From assembly GCF_016031615.1 (NCBI RefSeq), contig NZ_JACYXC010000001.1:6324001-6388000 (forward strand): a DNA stretch of 64,000 bases, written 5' to 3'. Each line of letters begins with the position of its first letter. The stretch's first letter is position 1. Positions 1-7,884 of the stretch are shown here, piece after piece. The position numbers and the translations under genes were made by a program. This DNA comes from Streptomyces pactum (GTDB lineage Bacteria; Actinomycetota; Actinomycetes; Streptomycetales; Streptomycetaceae). Below the pieces are notes generated by a model. The model worked only from the letters and a program-made list of their open reading frames with translations, searched no databases and was not told the DNA's origin.

Positions 1-1
1 G

Positions 2-802
2 GATCTGAGGGAGAAGGCCGGCCTGTCCTTCGAAGAGGCCGGCGCCGCTCTCGACGTCACCCACGCCACCATCCGGCGCATGGAGAAGGCCGAGGTCGGC
101 CTGAAGATCCCGTACGTCGAGAAACTGCTCACCACCTACGGGGTCACCGATCCCGAGGAGGTCGAGGGATTCCTCTCCCTGGCCCGGGAGTCCAACCAGC
201 GCGGCTGGTGGCACGGGTTCCGCGACGTGCTCCCCGACTGGTTCAGCGCCTTCGTCAGCCTGGAGGGCGCCGCCAGCACCATCCGCGCCTACGAGCCGCA
301 CTACGTGCCCGGCCTGCTGCAGACCGAGGGTTACGCCCGCGCCGTGCTGCGGGCCGGGATGCCGCACGCCTCGGACGAGGAGATCGACCGGCTGGTCGCC
401 CTGCGCAGGGAGCGGCAGGCGCTGCTCACCCGGCCCGACGCGCCGCTGCTGTGGGTGGTGATGGACGAGACGGTGCTGCGCCGGCCGATCGGCGGACCGG
501 AGATCATGCGCGAGCAGATCGACCGGCTCATCGAGGCCACCGCCGCGCCCAACGTCCAGCTGCAGATCATGCCGTTCGCCGCCGGACCCCACCCGGCCAT
601 GTACGGCCCCTTCCATATCTTCCGGTTCCCGATCCCGGAGCTCCCGGACATCGCGTACAGCGAGAGCCTCGTGGGCGCGGTCTACATCGACCAGCGCGAC
701 GAGGTGTCCGTGTTCCTGGAGGCCCTGGACCGGATGTGCGCGCAGGCCGCGCCCGCACAGACCACCCAGAGCGTGCTGGGTGGCGTTCGCAAGGAGATCT
801 GA
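2..802 (+). CDS. XRE-type regulator with DUF5753 domain, 5' end cut by window
   Basis: The frame is open from the first bases of the window, so the gene starts upstream; 266 residues are visible. The first ~30 residues are the second half of a helix-turn-helix (LSFEEAGAALDVTHATIRRM), followed by a ~180-residue DUF5753 region containing YEPHYVPGLLQTEGYAR, which is typical of Streptomyces regulators. Such proteins are usually encoded next to a small DUF397 protein, as here: the DUF397 start lies 3 bases after this stop. Several characterised pairs act in development or antibiotic control, but the target of this one cannot be read from sequence. An internal ATG at 80 would remove the DNA-binding helix and is not a credible start. 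Confidence 0.93.
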   Translation, partial: DLREKAGLSFEEAGAALDVTHATIRRMEKAEVGLKIPYVEKLLTTYGVTDPEEVEGFLSLARESNQRGWWHGFRDVLPDWFSAFVSLEGAASTIRAYEPHYVPGLLQTEGYARAVLRAGMPHASDEEIDRLVALRRERQALLTRPDAPLLWVVMDETVLRRPIGGPEIMREQIDRLIEATAAPNVQLQIMPFAAGPHPAMYGPFHIFRFPIPELPDIAYSESLVGAVYIDQRDEVSVFLEALDRMCAQAAPAQTTQSVLGGVRKEI

Positions 803-805
803 ACC

Positions 806-1063
806 ATGGATCGCATACCCGGGGACCGCATGCGCGTCTACAACGGCATGCCGGCCTCCGACCTCGGCACCGAGGGCTGGCACAAGCCGTGGAGCGGCGG
901 CAACGGCGGAAGCTGCGTCGAAGCGATGAAGCTGGGGGACGGCCGGGTGGCGCTGCGCCAGTCCACCGACCCCGACGGCCCCGCCCTGATCTACACCCGC
1001 CACGAGATGCGGAGCTTCATCCAGGGAGCCAAGGCCGGCGAAGCGGACTTCCTGCTCACCTGA
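806..1063 (+). CDS. DUF397 domain protein
   Basis: An 85-residue protein with the DUF397 pattern: GWHKPWSGGNGGSCVEA at residues 25-41, then V-A-L-R-Q-S and a C-terminal F-I-Q-G segment. DUF397 proteins are small partners of DUF5753/XRE regulators and are probably co-translated with them, which the 3-base spacing supports. ATG 806 is used here; in-frame ATGs at 830 and 848 would also keep the domain. The biochemical role of the domain is not settled, though antagonism of the partner regulator has been proposed for some pairs. Confidence 0.9.
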   Translation: MDRIPGDRMRVYNGMPASDLGTEGWHKPWSGGNGGSCVEAMKLGDGRVALRQSTDPDGPALIYTRHEMRSFIQGAKAGEADFLLT

Positions 1064-1098
1064 CGGCCCGCCGACGACGACCAGACGAGGAGACCGGT

Positions 1099-1905
1099 GT
1101 GACCGACCAGAGCTTCTCCGTTGAACAGCTGGACACCAGCAGACCCCATCCGGCCCGGATGTACGACTACTTCCTCGGCGGCCGGGACAACTACCAGGTG
1201 GACCGGGAGGCCGCCCAGCGGGTGCTCGGCGAGCTGCCCGACATCCTCCCCACCGCACGGGAGAACCGCGCCTTCCTCCACCGGGCGGTCCGCCACGTGG
1301 TCCGCTCCGGGGTCCGGCAGATCCTCGACATCGGCACCGGCATCCCCACCTCGCCCAACACCCACGAGGTGGCGCTCGCCGAGGACCCCACGGTCCGGGT
1401 CGCCTACGTGGACAACGACCCGATCGTCGCCGTCCACGCCGGCGCCCGGCTCACCGGCGCGCCCGGCACCGGTTTCGCCCTGGGGGACGTCCGCGACCCC
1501 GCGGCCCTGCTGGAGTTACCCGCGATCCGCGACCGGATCGACCTCGGCCGGCCGGTGGCCGTGCTGCTCGTCGCGGTGCTCCACTTCGTCACCGACGAGG
1601 AGGACCCGTACGCCATCGTGGCCACCCTGCGCGACGCGCTGCCCGCCGGCAGCCACCTGGTGCTCTCGCACGCCACCGCCGACTTCCACCCCGGCGACCA
1701 CACCGAGACCATGCAGGCGTACCGCAGCTCCACGGCGACCATGAACCCCCGTACCCACGCCGAGGTGGTGCGGCTCTTCGACGGCTTCGACCTGCTCGAA
1801 CCCGGCGTGGTGCAGCTGCCCCGGTGGCGGCCGGACGGGGACCCGCCCACCCCCGGGGAACTGCGCCGGATCGGCTTCTACGGAGGGGTGGCCCGCAAGG
1901 ACTGA
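1099..1905 (+). CDS. SAM-dependent methyltransferase (actinobacterial 'S-adenosyl methyltransferase' family)
   Basis: A 268-residue protein starting at GTG 1099, with GAGGAGA upstream. It has the family opening (RPHPARMYDYFLGGRDNY, about residues 15-32), the SAM-binding motif I around residue 75 (ILDIGTGIPT), and an acidic VDNDPIV motif that would hold the ribose. The family is abundant in Streptomyces, often beside DUF397/DUF5753 genes; substrates are unknown. The Leu codon at 1516-1518 is TTA, the rarest Streptomyces codon, so translation should need the bldA tRNA. The gene converges on the STM4011-family gene and their 3' ends overlap by 28 bases. Confidence 0.9.
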   Translation: MTDQSFSVEQLDTSRPHPARMYDYFLGGRDNYQVDREAAQRVLGELPDILPTARENRAFLHRAVRHVVRSGVRQILDIGTGIPTSPNTHEVALAEDPTVRVAYVDNDPIVAVHAGARLTGAPGTGFALGDVRDPAALLELPAIRDRIDLGRPVAVLLVAVLHFVTDEEDPYAIVATLRDALPAGSHLVLSHATADFHPGDHTETMQAYRSSTATMNPRTHAEVVRLFDGFDLLEPGVVQLPRWRPDGDPPTPGELRRIGFYGGVARKD

Positions 1906-2750
1906 ACCGGAGCGCCCGGTATCCGCTCCAGCACACCGCCGGCGAACACGTCGTACAGCGGCAGCGACTCCAGGTGGACGTACCCGATGTGGCAGTCGCA
2001 CACCGCCAGCGGGCAGGGGCGGGGCCGCAGCGCGGCGCGGTACGAACCGTCGTAGAGGTTGCCCAGTTCCTCGCGGACGAAGTGGCAGCGGCGGACCGTA
2101 CCGGAGCCGTCCACCGAGACCACCGAAGCGCCGGTCCGGCAGGGGAGACCGGCGCTTCGGTGCGGGTGGCGGCTGTAGCCGAACAGCGGGTCCAGCTCCG
2201 TCCACACCGCCGCCTCCGCGTCGTCGTAGGTACGCCCCTCGGCGGCGTTGACCCACAGGTACACCTGCTCCGGCAGCTCGGCGCGGAGCCGCCGGGCCTG
2301 CTCCAGGTGGTCCGGCAGGCCCACCACGCCCACGCTGAACCGGGCCCCCATGGCCGCCAGGTCGCGGCACTTGTCCAGGAACCGGTCGTAGGGCGTCTGC
2401 CCCGGGTGGTAGGTGCACCACAGCGCCAGGGTGTCCAGGTCCGCCGCCGCCACCCAGTCGGTGCGGCAGCTGAGGTTCGTCTGGATCGCCACCCGGCGCA
2501 GGTGCGGCAGATGGGACAGCTCCACCAGGGCGCGCCGGTACCAGGAGCGGACCAGCCCCTCGCCCCACGGGGTGAACAGCAGCGACAGCCGGTCACCGGT
2601 CTGCGCCGCGGCCCAGCCGGCGAACCGCTCCAGCGCCGCGAGGTCCCCGCGCAGCTGCGCGGGGACCTCGCGGCGCTTGGCGAACGGGCAGTACGGGCAG
2701 TCGTAGTCGCAGGAGGCCAGCGGCCCCCGGTACAGGATCGTCAGGTCCAT
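1878..2750 (-). CDS. STM4011-family radical SAM protein
   Basis: A 290-residue radical SAM protein starting at ATG 2750. The CxxxCxxC cluster ligand motif is at residues 14-21 (CDYDCPYC), preceded by LTILYRGPLAS. Further cysteines near the C-terminus (PCRTG, RRCHF, CPLAVCDC) suggest an auxiliary iron-sulphur cluster. It is the last gene of the operon, 11 bases after the stop of the STM4012-family gene. The name follows the Salmonella locus where this neighbourhood was first noted; the reaction is not known to me. Its TAG stop lies inside the end of the convergent methyltransferase gene. Confidence 0.9.
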   Translation of the reverse strand: MDLTILYRGPLASCDYDCPYCPFAKRREVPAQLRGDLAALERFAGWAAAQTGDRLSLLFTPWGEGLVRSWYRRALVELSHLPHLRRVAIQTNLSCRTDWVAAADLDTLALWCTYHPGQTPYDRFLDKCRDLAAMGARFSVGVVGLPDHLEQARRLRAELPEQVYLWVNAAEGRTYDDAEAAVWTELDPLFGYSRHPHRSAGLPCRTGASVVSVDGSGTVRRCHFVREELGNLYDGSYRAALRPRPCPLAVCDCHIGYVHLESLPLYDVFAGGVLERIPGAPVQSLRATPP

Positions 2751-2761
2751 CCCCGGCGCCC

Positions 2762-4162
2762 TCACCGCAGCTCGTAGGCGGCCATGTCGGCGCGCACCCG
2801 GGGCGAGAACAGCGCCGGCCCCAGCGCGTCGGAGTGGGCCAGCCCCTCCGCGGACAGCCACAGCCGCTCCGGCGCGGCCTCCCCGTCCAGCCACCCCAGC
2901 ACCGCGAACCGCGCCAGCTCGGCGGGGAAGTCCTCCTCCGGCCCGGTCCCGAACCGGGCCCGGTACTCCGCCACGGCCAGCCCCTCGGCCTGGAGCAGCG
3001 TCTGGAGCAGATGGCGCCGCCGGGCCTCCCCGGCGTCCATCCACCGCCCGTACTCGGCGCGGGCGAAGTCCGCCGCGGGCCGGGACACGTAGTCGTCCAC
3101 GATCCTGCGGATCTCGCCCATGTCCACCGCGTAGTCGAAGGAGTAGTGCAGCGCCGAGGTGTACGAGCGGGCCCCGCAGCCCAGCCCGACCATCCCGTCG
3201 GTCTGGCAGGCGTGGTCCGCCCCGCCCGACGCGGCGACCGCCGGGGCGTCCGCCCGCCGGAACATCCGCATCGACACCTGCCGGTAGCCCGCCGCCAGCA
3301 GCCGGTCGCGGCCCAGCCGGTACAGCGTCAGCCGCTGTTCGTCCCACGCCCGGTCCGCGGCCGCGCCCCGCCGCCCCAGCCCGGTCAGCGGGCGCACGTA
3401 CAGCGGGTACAGGTACAGCTCCTCGGGCCGCCAGGCGAGCGCCGCGTCCAGCGAACGCCGCCAGCTATCCGGGGTCTGGCCGTCGATGCCGTAGATCAGG
3501 TCGATGTTGAGCACCGGTACGCCCGCGTCCCGGACCCGGCCCAGCGCCGCCTCGACGTCCGCGCGGCGCTGCGGGCGCACCGCGGCCCGCGCCTCGGCGT
3601 CCACGAAGCTCTGCACGCCCAGGCTCAGCCGGGTGGCGCCGCGCTCGGCCAGCACCGCCAGCCGATCGGCGGTGGCGGTGGCCGGTGACGCCTCCACCGA
3701 CAGCGGCACCGCCCGCAGGTCGGCGCCCAGCCGCCGCTCGGCGATGTCGCACAGCCGGCTCAGCTCGGCCGCGGTCAGGAACGTCGGGGTGCCGCCGCCG
3801 AACGCCGCGGCGGCGAACCGCGGCCGTTCGCCGAGCGCCGGGCGCACCGCGTCCGCCTGGCGCTCAAGGGCGTCGAGGTAGGCGGTGGTCAGCCCGTCCG
3901 GGGCGCCGATCCGGGTGAACAGGTTGCAGAACCCGCACCGCACCTCGCAGAACGGGATGTGGAAGTAGAGCGAGAGGGCGTCGGTCGGCTCCCCGGCCCA
4001 CAGGTCGGCCAGCGCCGGGCGCTCCGGGAGCCGGCGGTAGGCCGTCTTGTGCGGGTAGGCGTACACATAACTCTGGTAAGGCCGGGGCGCGGCGGCCGTG
4101 CCGGCGCCGTCGGCGTGGTCCGCGGGGGTGGCGTGGTGGGCGCGGGCGGGGGTGGCAGGCAT
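2762..4162 (-). CDS. STM4012-family radical SAM protein (HemN/HemW-like)
   Basis: A 466-residue protein with the HemN-type radical SAM signature HIPFCEVRCGFCNLF near residue 63, then AFGGGTPTFL, a SAM-contacting motif shared with coproporphyrinogen dehydrogenase-like enzymes, and LSLGVQSF near residue 165. A HemN-like C-terminal region follows. The conserved partner set (LRR, ATP-grasp, phosphatase-fold hydrolase, second radical SAM) argues against a housekeeping haem role. Start ATG 4162 lies 5 bases after the stop of the STM4013-family gene, so the genes are probably translationally coupled. The first ~30 residues are low-complexity. Confidence 0.9.
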   Translation of the reverse strand: MPATPARAHHATPADHADGAGTAAAPRPYQSYVYAYPHKTAYRRLPERPALADLWAGEPTDALSLYFHIPFCEVRCGFCNLFTRIGAPDGLTTAYLDALERQADAVRPALGERPRFAAAAFGGGTPTFLTAAELSRLCDIAERRLGADLRAVPLSVEASPATATADRLAVLAERGATRLSLGVQSFVDAEARAAVRPQRRADVEAALGRVRDAGVPVLNIDLIYGIDGQTPDSWRRSLDAALAWRPEELYLYPLYVRPLTGLGRRGAAADRAWDEQRLTLYRLGRDRLLAAGYRQVSMRMFRRADAPAVAASGGADHACQTDGMVGLGCGARSYTSALHYSFDYAVDMGEIRRIVDDYVSRPAADFARAEYGRWMDAGEARRRHLLQTLLQAEGLAVAEYRARFGTGPEEDFPAELARFAVLGWLDGEAAPERLWLSAEGLAHSDALGPALFSPRVRADMAAYELR

Positions 4163-4167
4163 CGGGA

Positions 4168-5106
4168 TCAACGGGCCTTCAGGAAGAAGTGGGTGTACGG
4201 CACGGTCCAGACCACCGGGTGGCCGATGCGGTGGCCGGTGTGGCCGTCCTCGCCGTAGGCCGTGCCGTGGTCGGAACAGACGATCGCGAAACAGGGCCGG
4301 CCCCGGCCGCGGGCCGCCGCGAACAGCCGCCCGATGTGCCGGTCCACGTACTCCAGGGCCGCGGCGTGGGTGGCGCGGGAGTCGCCCGCCTCCCGGGTGG
4401 CGCCCGGCAGGTGGAACCAGTTCGGCTGGTGCAGCGCCGACACGTTGACGAAGAGGAACAGCCGGCGCTCCGGCGGCAGCCGGTCCACCACCTCCTCGGC
4501 GCGGGCCACCTGGGCCTCGAAGGAGGTGGGGGAGGCGACCCCGAACTCCGGCTCCCAGTGGCTCTCCGCGAACAGCCCCGGCAGCACCGAGCCCAGCGGG
4601 CCCTGCTTGTTGAAGAACCCCACCCCGCCGATGCACACCGTGTGGTAGCCGGCCACGGCCAGCCCCGACACCAGGTCCGGGGTGTCGAAGACGTAGGTGC
4701 CCTCGGCGGTGGTCTCGCTCCCGGCGAACCGGGCCGCGAACAGCCGCCGGTGCGGCCCCGGGGCGGCCGGGGTGGGCAGGAAGCCGGCGAACATCGCCTG
4801 GTGCGAGGCGTAGGTGAAGCTGCCCGGCGCGTGGTACTCGGCCCACCGGCCACCGGGCAGGTGCCGGGCGAGGTTCGGGATCCGGCCGGCCGCGGCCAGC
4901 TCGGCCGCCACGTCGTGGCGGAGGGTGTCCAGGGTGACCAGCAGCAGGTCGTGGCTGCCCACGACCTGGTTCATGTCCGGCAGCTCCAGCGCCTCCGGCG
5001 CCCCCGGCGAAACGTCCGGCGGGCCGCCGGGCGGACCGGGTACGGCCGCCGGGCCCGGGGGAACCGGGGGTGCGGACGGCTGCGGGACGGGGTCAGGCAG
5101 TGGCAT
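4168..5106 (-). CDS. STM4013-family hydrolase (alkaline phosphatase/sulfatase fold)
   Basis: A metal-dependent hydrolase of the alkaline phosphatase superfamily. LLLVTLDTLRHD carries the first metal-binding aspartate, GSFTYASHQAMFAG holds the position of the nucleophile, and CSDHGTAYGEDGHTGH holds the second metal site. No signal peptide is seen, so it should be cytoplasmic, unlike secreted sulfatases. ATG 5106 overlaps the STM4014 stop by 14 bases and has GAGGAG upstream. It gives a ~44-residue proline-rich N-terminus; an internal ATG at 4974 (MNQVVGSHDLLL), also behind GGAG, fits the usual family N-terminus better. The stop is certain, the start is not. Confidence 0.85.
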   Translation of the reverse strand: MPLPDPVPQPSAPPVPPGPAAVPGPPGGPPDVSPGAPEALELPDMNQVVGSHDLLLVTLDTLRHDVAAELAAAGRIPNLARHLPGGRWAEYHAPGSFTYASHQAMFAGFLPTPAAPGPHRRLFAARFAGSETTAEGTYVFDTPDLVSGLAVAGYHTVCIGGVGFFNKQGPLGSVLPGLFAESHWEPEFGVASPTSFEAQVARAEEVVDRLPPERRLFLFVNVSALHQPNWFHLPGATREAGDSRATHAAALEYVDRHIGRLFAAARGRGRPCFAIVCSDHGTAYGEDGHTGHRIGHPVVWTVPYTHFFLKAR

Positions 5107-6346
5107 CTCGGTGGTGCTCCTCGTGTCCGCGGCCGGGGGAGCCCTCTCCCGGACCGCGTGTGTCGTGCCAGGTGTCGCGGTGTACGGCGGCGACCTGCGC
5201 GCCGTAGGTGTCCAGGCCCGCGGCGCCGCCCCCGGGCAGGCCGGGCAGCCCCGGCAGCAGGTCGCCGAAGGCGTTGACCTCGCCGACGGCGAACCGCCGC
5301 CAGCCGGTGCCGGGCAGCAGGTCCACCCCCACGCACAGGGTGCCGGGGAAGCAGCCCGCGGCCCGTTCGGCGAGCTCCAGCACCGCATCGAACGGCACCC
5401 CCGCGGCCGCCGTCGCGGCCCGGGCCGCGGACAGGTCGCCGCGCGCCCCGCCCAGGTGCAGATTGGTCATCGGGGAGCGGCTGGTGCGCACCAGGGCGTG
5501 GGTGGCCCGGCCGCCCACCACCACGACCCGCAGATCGGCCGCCCGGCCGCCCAGCGACGCCTTGGGCAGCCACCGCTCCACGTGCAGCCCGTCCGGCGCC
5601 AGGGTGTCGATGATGGCGCCGATCTCCCGCTCGGAGGTGTAGCGGCGCACCCGCAGCGAGTTGAACAGCGCGCCGTCCGCACCCCGTTCCACCGAGGTGG
5701 CGGCCCGTACCCGGCCGGGTCCGGCCCGCTCCACGGCCAGCACCCCGGACGCCGAGGAGCCGTGCGCGAGCTTCACGAAGGCGCGGCGCAGCCCGGCGGT
5801 GCCCAGCAGCGCCCGGACGTCCGGCCAGCCGCGCACCGGCGCCGCACCCGCCCCCGAGGTGGGGGAGGGCGGCACCGCGATCCCCGCCTCGTCCAGCACC
5901 CGGTGGCACAGCCGCTTGTCGAACAGCACCGCCAGCTCGGCCGGGTCGTCCAGCAGCCGGGCCCCGGACGCCCGCGCGGCGTCGGCGATCCCGCGCAACG
6001 CCCCGGTGAAGCGGGCGTACCAGAGCCCGGTGCCCTCCACCCGGGTGGGGTCGGCGACTCCGCGCAACCGCCGGTCCACCGCCGGGTCCTCGCCGGGGGA
6101 GTCGATCCGTACGGTCTCACCGGGGCGGAACCACACCCCGGCGTCCAGTACCTCCCGCCACGGCAGCACCCGCGGCGCGGGCAGCCCGGCGGCGCGCACC
6201 GCGGCGGCGAACAGGGTCACCCGGCGGTTCTCCGGGACACCCACCACGGCGAAGCGCGGACCGCCCGGCGCGCCGCCGGTCCCGGTCGCCCGCGCCGTGG
6301 ACGCGTCCACCGCGGCGGCCGTGCCGCTATCCACGGGCCGCGGCAC
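5093..6346 (-). CDS. STM4014-family protein, ATP-grasp-like
   Basis: A protein of ~417 residues if started at GTG 6346 behind GAGGGG. What I see resembles an ATP-grasp fold: FVKLAHGSSASGV (lysine and small-residue loop), DLRVVVVGGRATHALVRTS (central strand, RimK-like), CVGVDLLPG, and GEVNAFGDLLPG with a Glu and Asn where Mg-ATP ligands lie in RimK/glutathione-synthetase enzymes. That would make it a carboxylate-amine ligase. The assignment to ATP-grasp is my inference; the STM4014 label comes from order and neighbours. The frame stays open upstream to GTG 6541 through a tandem repeat, which I regard as non-coding or a variable N-terminus. Confidence 0.82.
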   Translation of the reverse strand: MPRPVDSGTAAAVDASTARATGTGGAPGGPRFAVVGVPENRRVTLFAAAVRAAGLPAPRVLPWREVLDAGVWFRPGETVRIDSPGEDPAVDRRLRGVADPTRVEGTGLWYARFTGALRGIADAARASGARLLDDPAELAVLFDKRLCHRVLDEAGIAVPPSPTSGAGAAPVRGWPDVRALLGTAGLRRAFVKLAHGSSASGVLAVERAGPGRVRAATSVERGADGALFNSLRVRRYTSEREIGAIIDTLAPDGLHVERWLPKASLGGRAADLRVVVVGGRATHALVRTSRSPMTNLHLGGARGDLSAARAATAAAGVPFDAVLELAERAAGCFPGTLCVGVDLLPGTGWRRFAVGEVNAFGDLLPGLPGLPGGGAAGLDTYGAQVAAVHRDTWHDTRGPGEGSPGRGHEEHHRDATA

Positions 6347-6436
6347 GGCGCCCCTCGCCCCCGGTCGCGCCGGCCACCGGACCCGGACGGCGCGCCGCGG
6401 GGCCACCGGCACCGGCCGGCGGCCGGCGGAGCCGGT

Positions 6437-6634
6437 GGCTCCCGGCCGCCGCGGGACGGCGGGGCGGGCGGCACGGGCCCGCCGCGGGACGGCGGGGCGG
6501 CCGGCACGGGCCCGCCGCGGGGGCGCAGGGGCGGCCGGCACGGCCCGTCGCGGGGCGCAGGGGCGGCCGGCACGGGCCCGTCGCGGAGTGCAGGGGCGGG
6601 CGGCGCGGAGCCGTCGCGGGACGACGGGGCATCA
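6437..6634. repeat. Six-unit ~33-bp tandem repeat between STM4015 and STM4014
   Basis: Six imperfect G+C-rich units of 33, 33, 34, 32, 33 and 33 bp (starts 6437, 6470, 6503, 6537, 6569, 6602), each built on GGCACGGGCCCG followed by a GCGGGRCGGCGGGGC-like half. The array fills the gap between STM4015 and STM4014 and its last unit contains the STM4015 stop codon. A 33-bp unit keeps frame, so on the minus strand one frame encodes a degenerate 11-residue Gly-Pro-Ala repeat. Confidence 0.9.
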
Positions 6635-7585
6635 CTCCGCCACCGCGGTGTAGCGCTGCACGTCGCCGTCCCCGTCCTGCCACTCGTCGCCCCGCTCGGA
6701 GACGTCCAGCTCCACCCCGGCGCCCTCCAAGGCATCGCTCAGCCGGGCCGACATCTCGTCGCTGAAGTAGTTGTGGTGCAGGTCGAGCCGGCGCAGATGG
6801 GTGAGCGGCTGGCCGCCCAGCAGCGCCTCGGCCCCCGCGTCGGTGAGCACGCCCATGGACAGGTCCAGCGACTCCAGCTGCGCGACCACCGGCGCGCCGG
6901 CCACCGCGGCGGCGATCTCGTCCTGGATCTCGCTGTTGCGCAGGCCCAGGTGGCGCAGGGCCGGGAAGCGCCCGGAGGCGAGCAGCGGGGCCAGGTCCGC
7001 CACCGTGGCGTCACCGCTGTACTCCGACACCCCCAGCCACATCTCCAGCGACTCCAGGGCGGGCAGCTCGCAGGCGCCCACGCCCCGCACCACCTCGCCG
7101 GGCAGCCCGCCCGCCTCGAAGGTCAGCTTCCGCAGCCGTGTGTGCCGCACCGCCGGGAACCGCAGACCGGTGCCGCCGCGGACGCCGAGCTCCACCAGAC
7201 CGGGGTAGGCGGCGAGCACCGGGGTCACGTCCGACTGCTCGATCCAGGAGATCTCCTGCTCCTCGGGGGTGATGTCGGCGAGGAACACCGCCTCCAGCGC
7301 GGTCAGCCGGTCCGCGGCGGCCACCAGCAGATCCACCACGAGCCTGGAGTCGTTGTCGTACGCCTCGCCCCACTGACCGATGATCAGGGCCCGCACCCGG
7401 GAGAGGTCCACCGCCCCGGTGAAGCTCTCCCACGCCTCGCCGAAGGGCCTGTCGTCGTCCCCGTAGGGGTCCACCGAGATCCGCCAGGCGACGGACTCCG
7501 GGGCGGGCAGCCCGGACAGGTCGCCGGAGGGGAAGTCGAAGGCCGGGAGGCCGTGCAGTTCCTGAAGGTGCTCGACAGCGGACAT
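6632..7585 (-). CDS. STM4015-family leucine-rich-repeat protein
   Basis: A 317-residue protein and the promoter-proximal gene of the operon. Residues ~120-290 hold leucine-rich repeats of the L-x-x-L-x-L type (LPALESLEMWLG, FPALRHLGLRNSEI, LESLDLSMGVLTDAG, LRRLDLHHNYFSD). The ~60-residue N-terminus is specific to the family. No signal peptide or membrane segment is present, so an intracellular recognition or scaffold role is likely. Start ATG 7585 has GGAG at suitable spacing. A 15-bp direct repeat lies just upstream. Confidence 0.9.
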   Translation of the reverse strand: MSAVEHLQELHGLPAFDFPSGDLSGLPAPESVAWRISVDPYGDDDRPFGEAWESFTGAVDLSRVRALIIGQWGEAYDNDSRLVVDLLVAAADRLTALEAVFLADITPEEQEISWIEQSDVTPVLAAYPGLVELGVRGGTGLRFPAVRHTRLRKLTFEAGGLPGEVVRGVGACELPALESLEMWLGVSEYSGDATVADLAPLLASGRFPALRHLGLRNSEIQDEIAAAVAGAPVVAQLESLDLSMGVLTDAGAEALLGGQPLTHLRRLDLHHNYFSDEMSARLSDALEGAGVELDVSERGDEWQDGDGDVQRYTAVAE

Positions 7586-7599
7586 GGGACGGCGCTCCT

Positions 7600-7627
7600 G
7601 ACACGGATACGGATGACACGGATACGG
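7600..7627. promoter_or_regulatory. 15-bp direct repeat upstream of the STM4015 operon
   Basis: GACACGGATACGG occurs at 7600-7612 and again at 7615-7627, a 15-bp period, about 15-42 bases upstream of the STM4015 ATG. It lies in the ~300-bp divergent intergenic region shared with the sigma-factor gene. It could be an operator or part of the 5' UTR; function is inferred from position only. Confidence 0.5.
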
Positions 7628-7884
7628 GCTGGTGTACGAAGGGAGTTGTACCAGGGCCCGCCGACAGCACCGGATCCGGCACCTCCGGCGGGCCGCTCCG
7701 TGTTTCTCCGGGCCTCTCCGTGCCGCTCCGGGCGGCGCGGGAGGCGGCGAGGGGTCCGGCGCCGCACCCCACGGCCACCCACTGTGTCGCAGCTCACGCC
7801 CCCGTCGCCGGAACGCACCCCACGCCGGGCGACAAGTACCGGACGGGGCCGCCGGATGGCGCGGCCCCGGAACAGGGGGATGCG

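Noticed and set aside
1878..7585. RiPP cluster with a precursor peptide at the STM operon
   Set aside because: Two radical SAM enzymes invite this reading, but no short core-peptide gene could be supported. Kept only as an open question under the operon finding.
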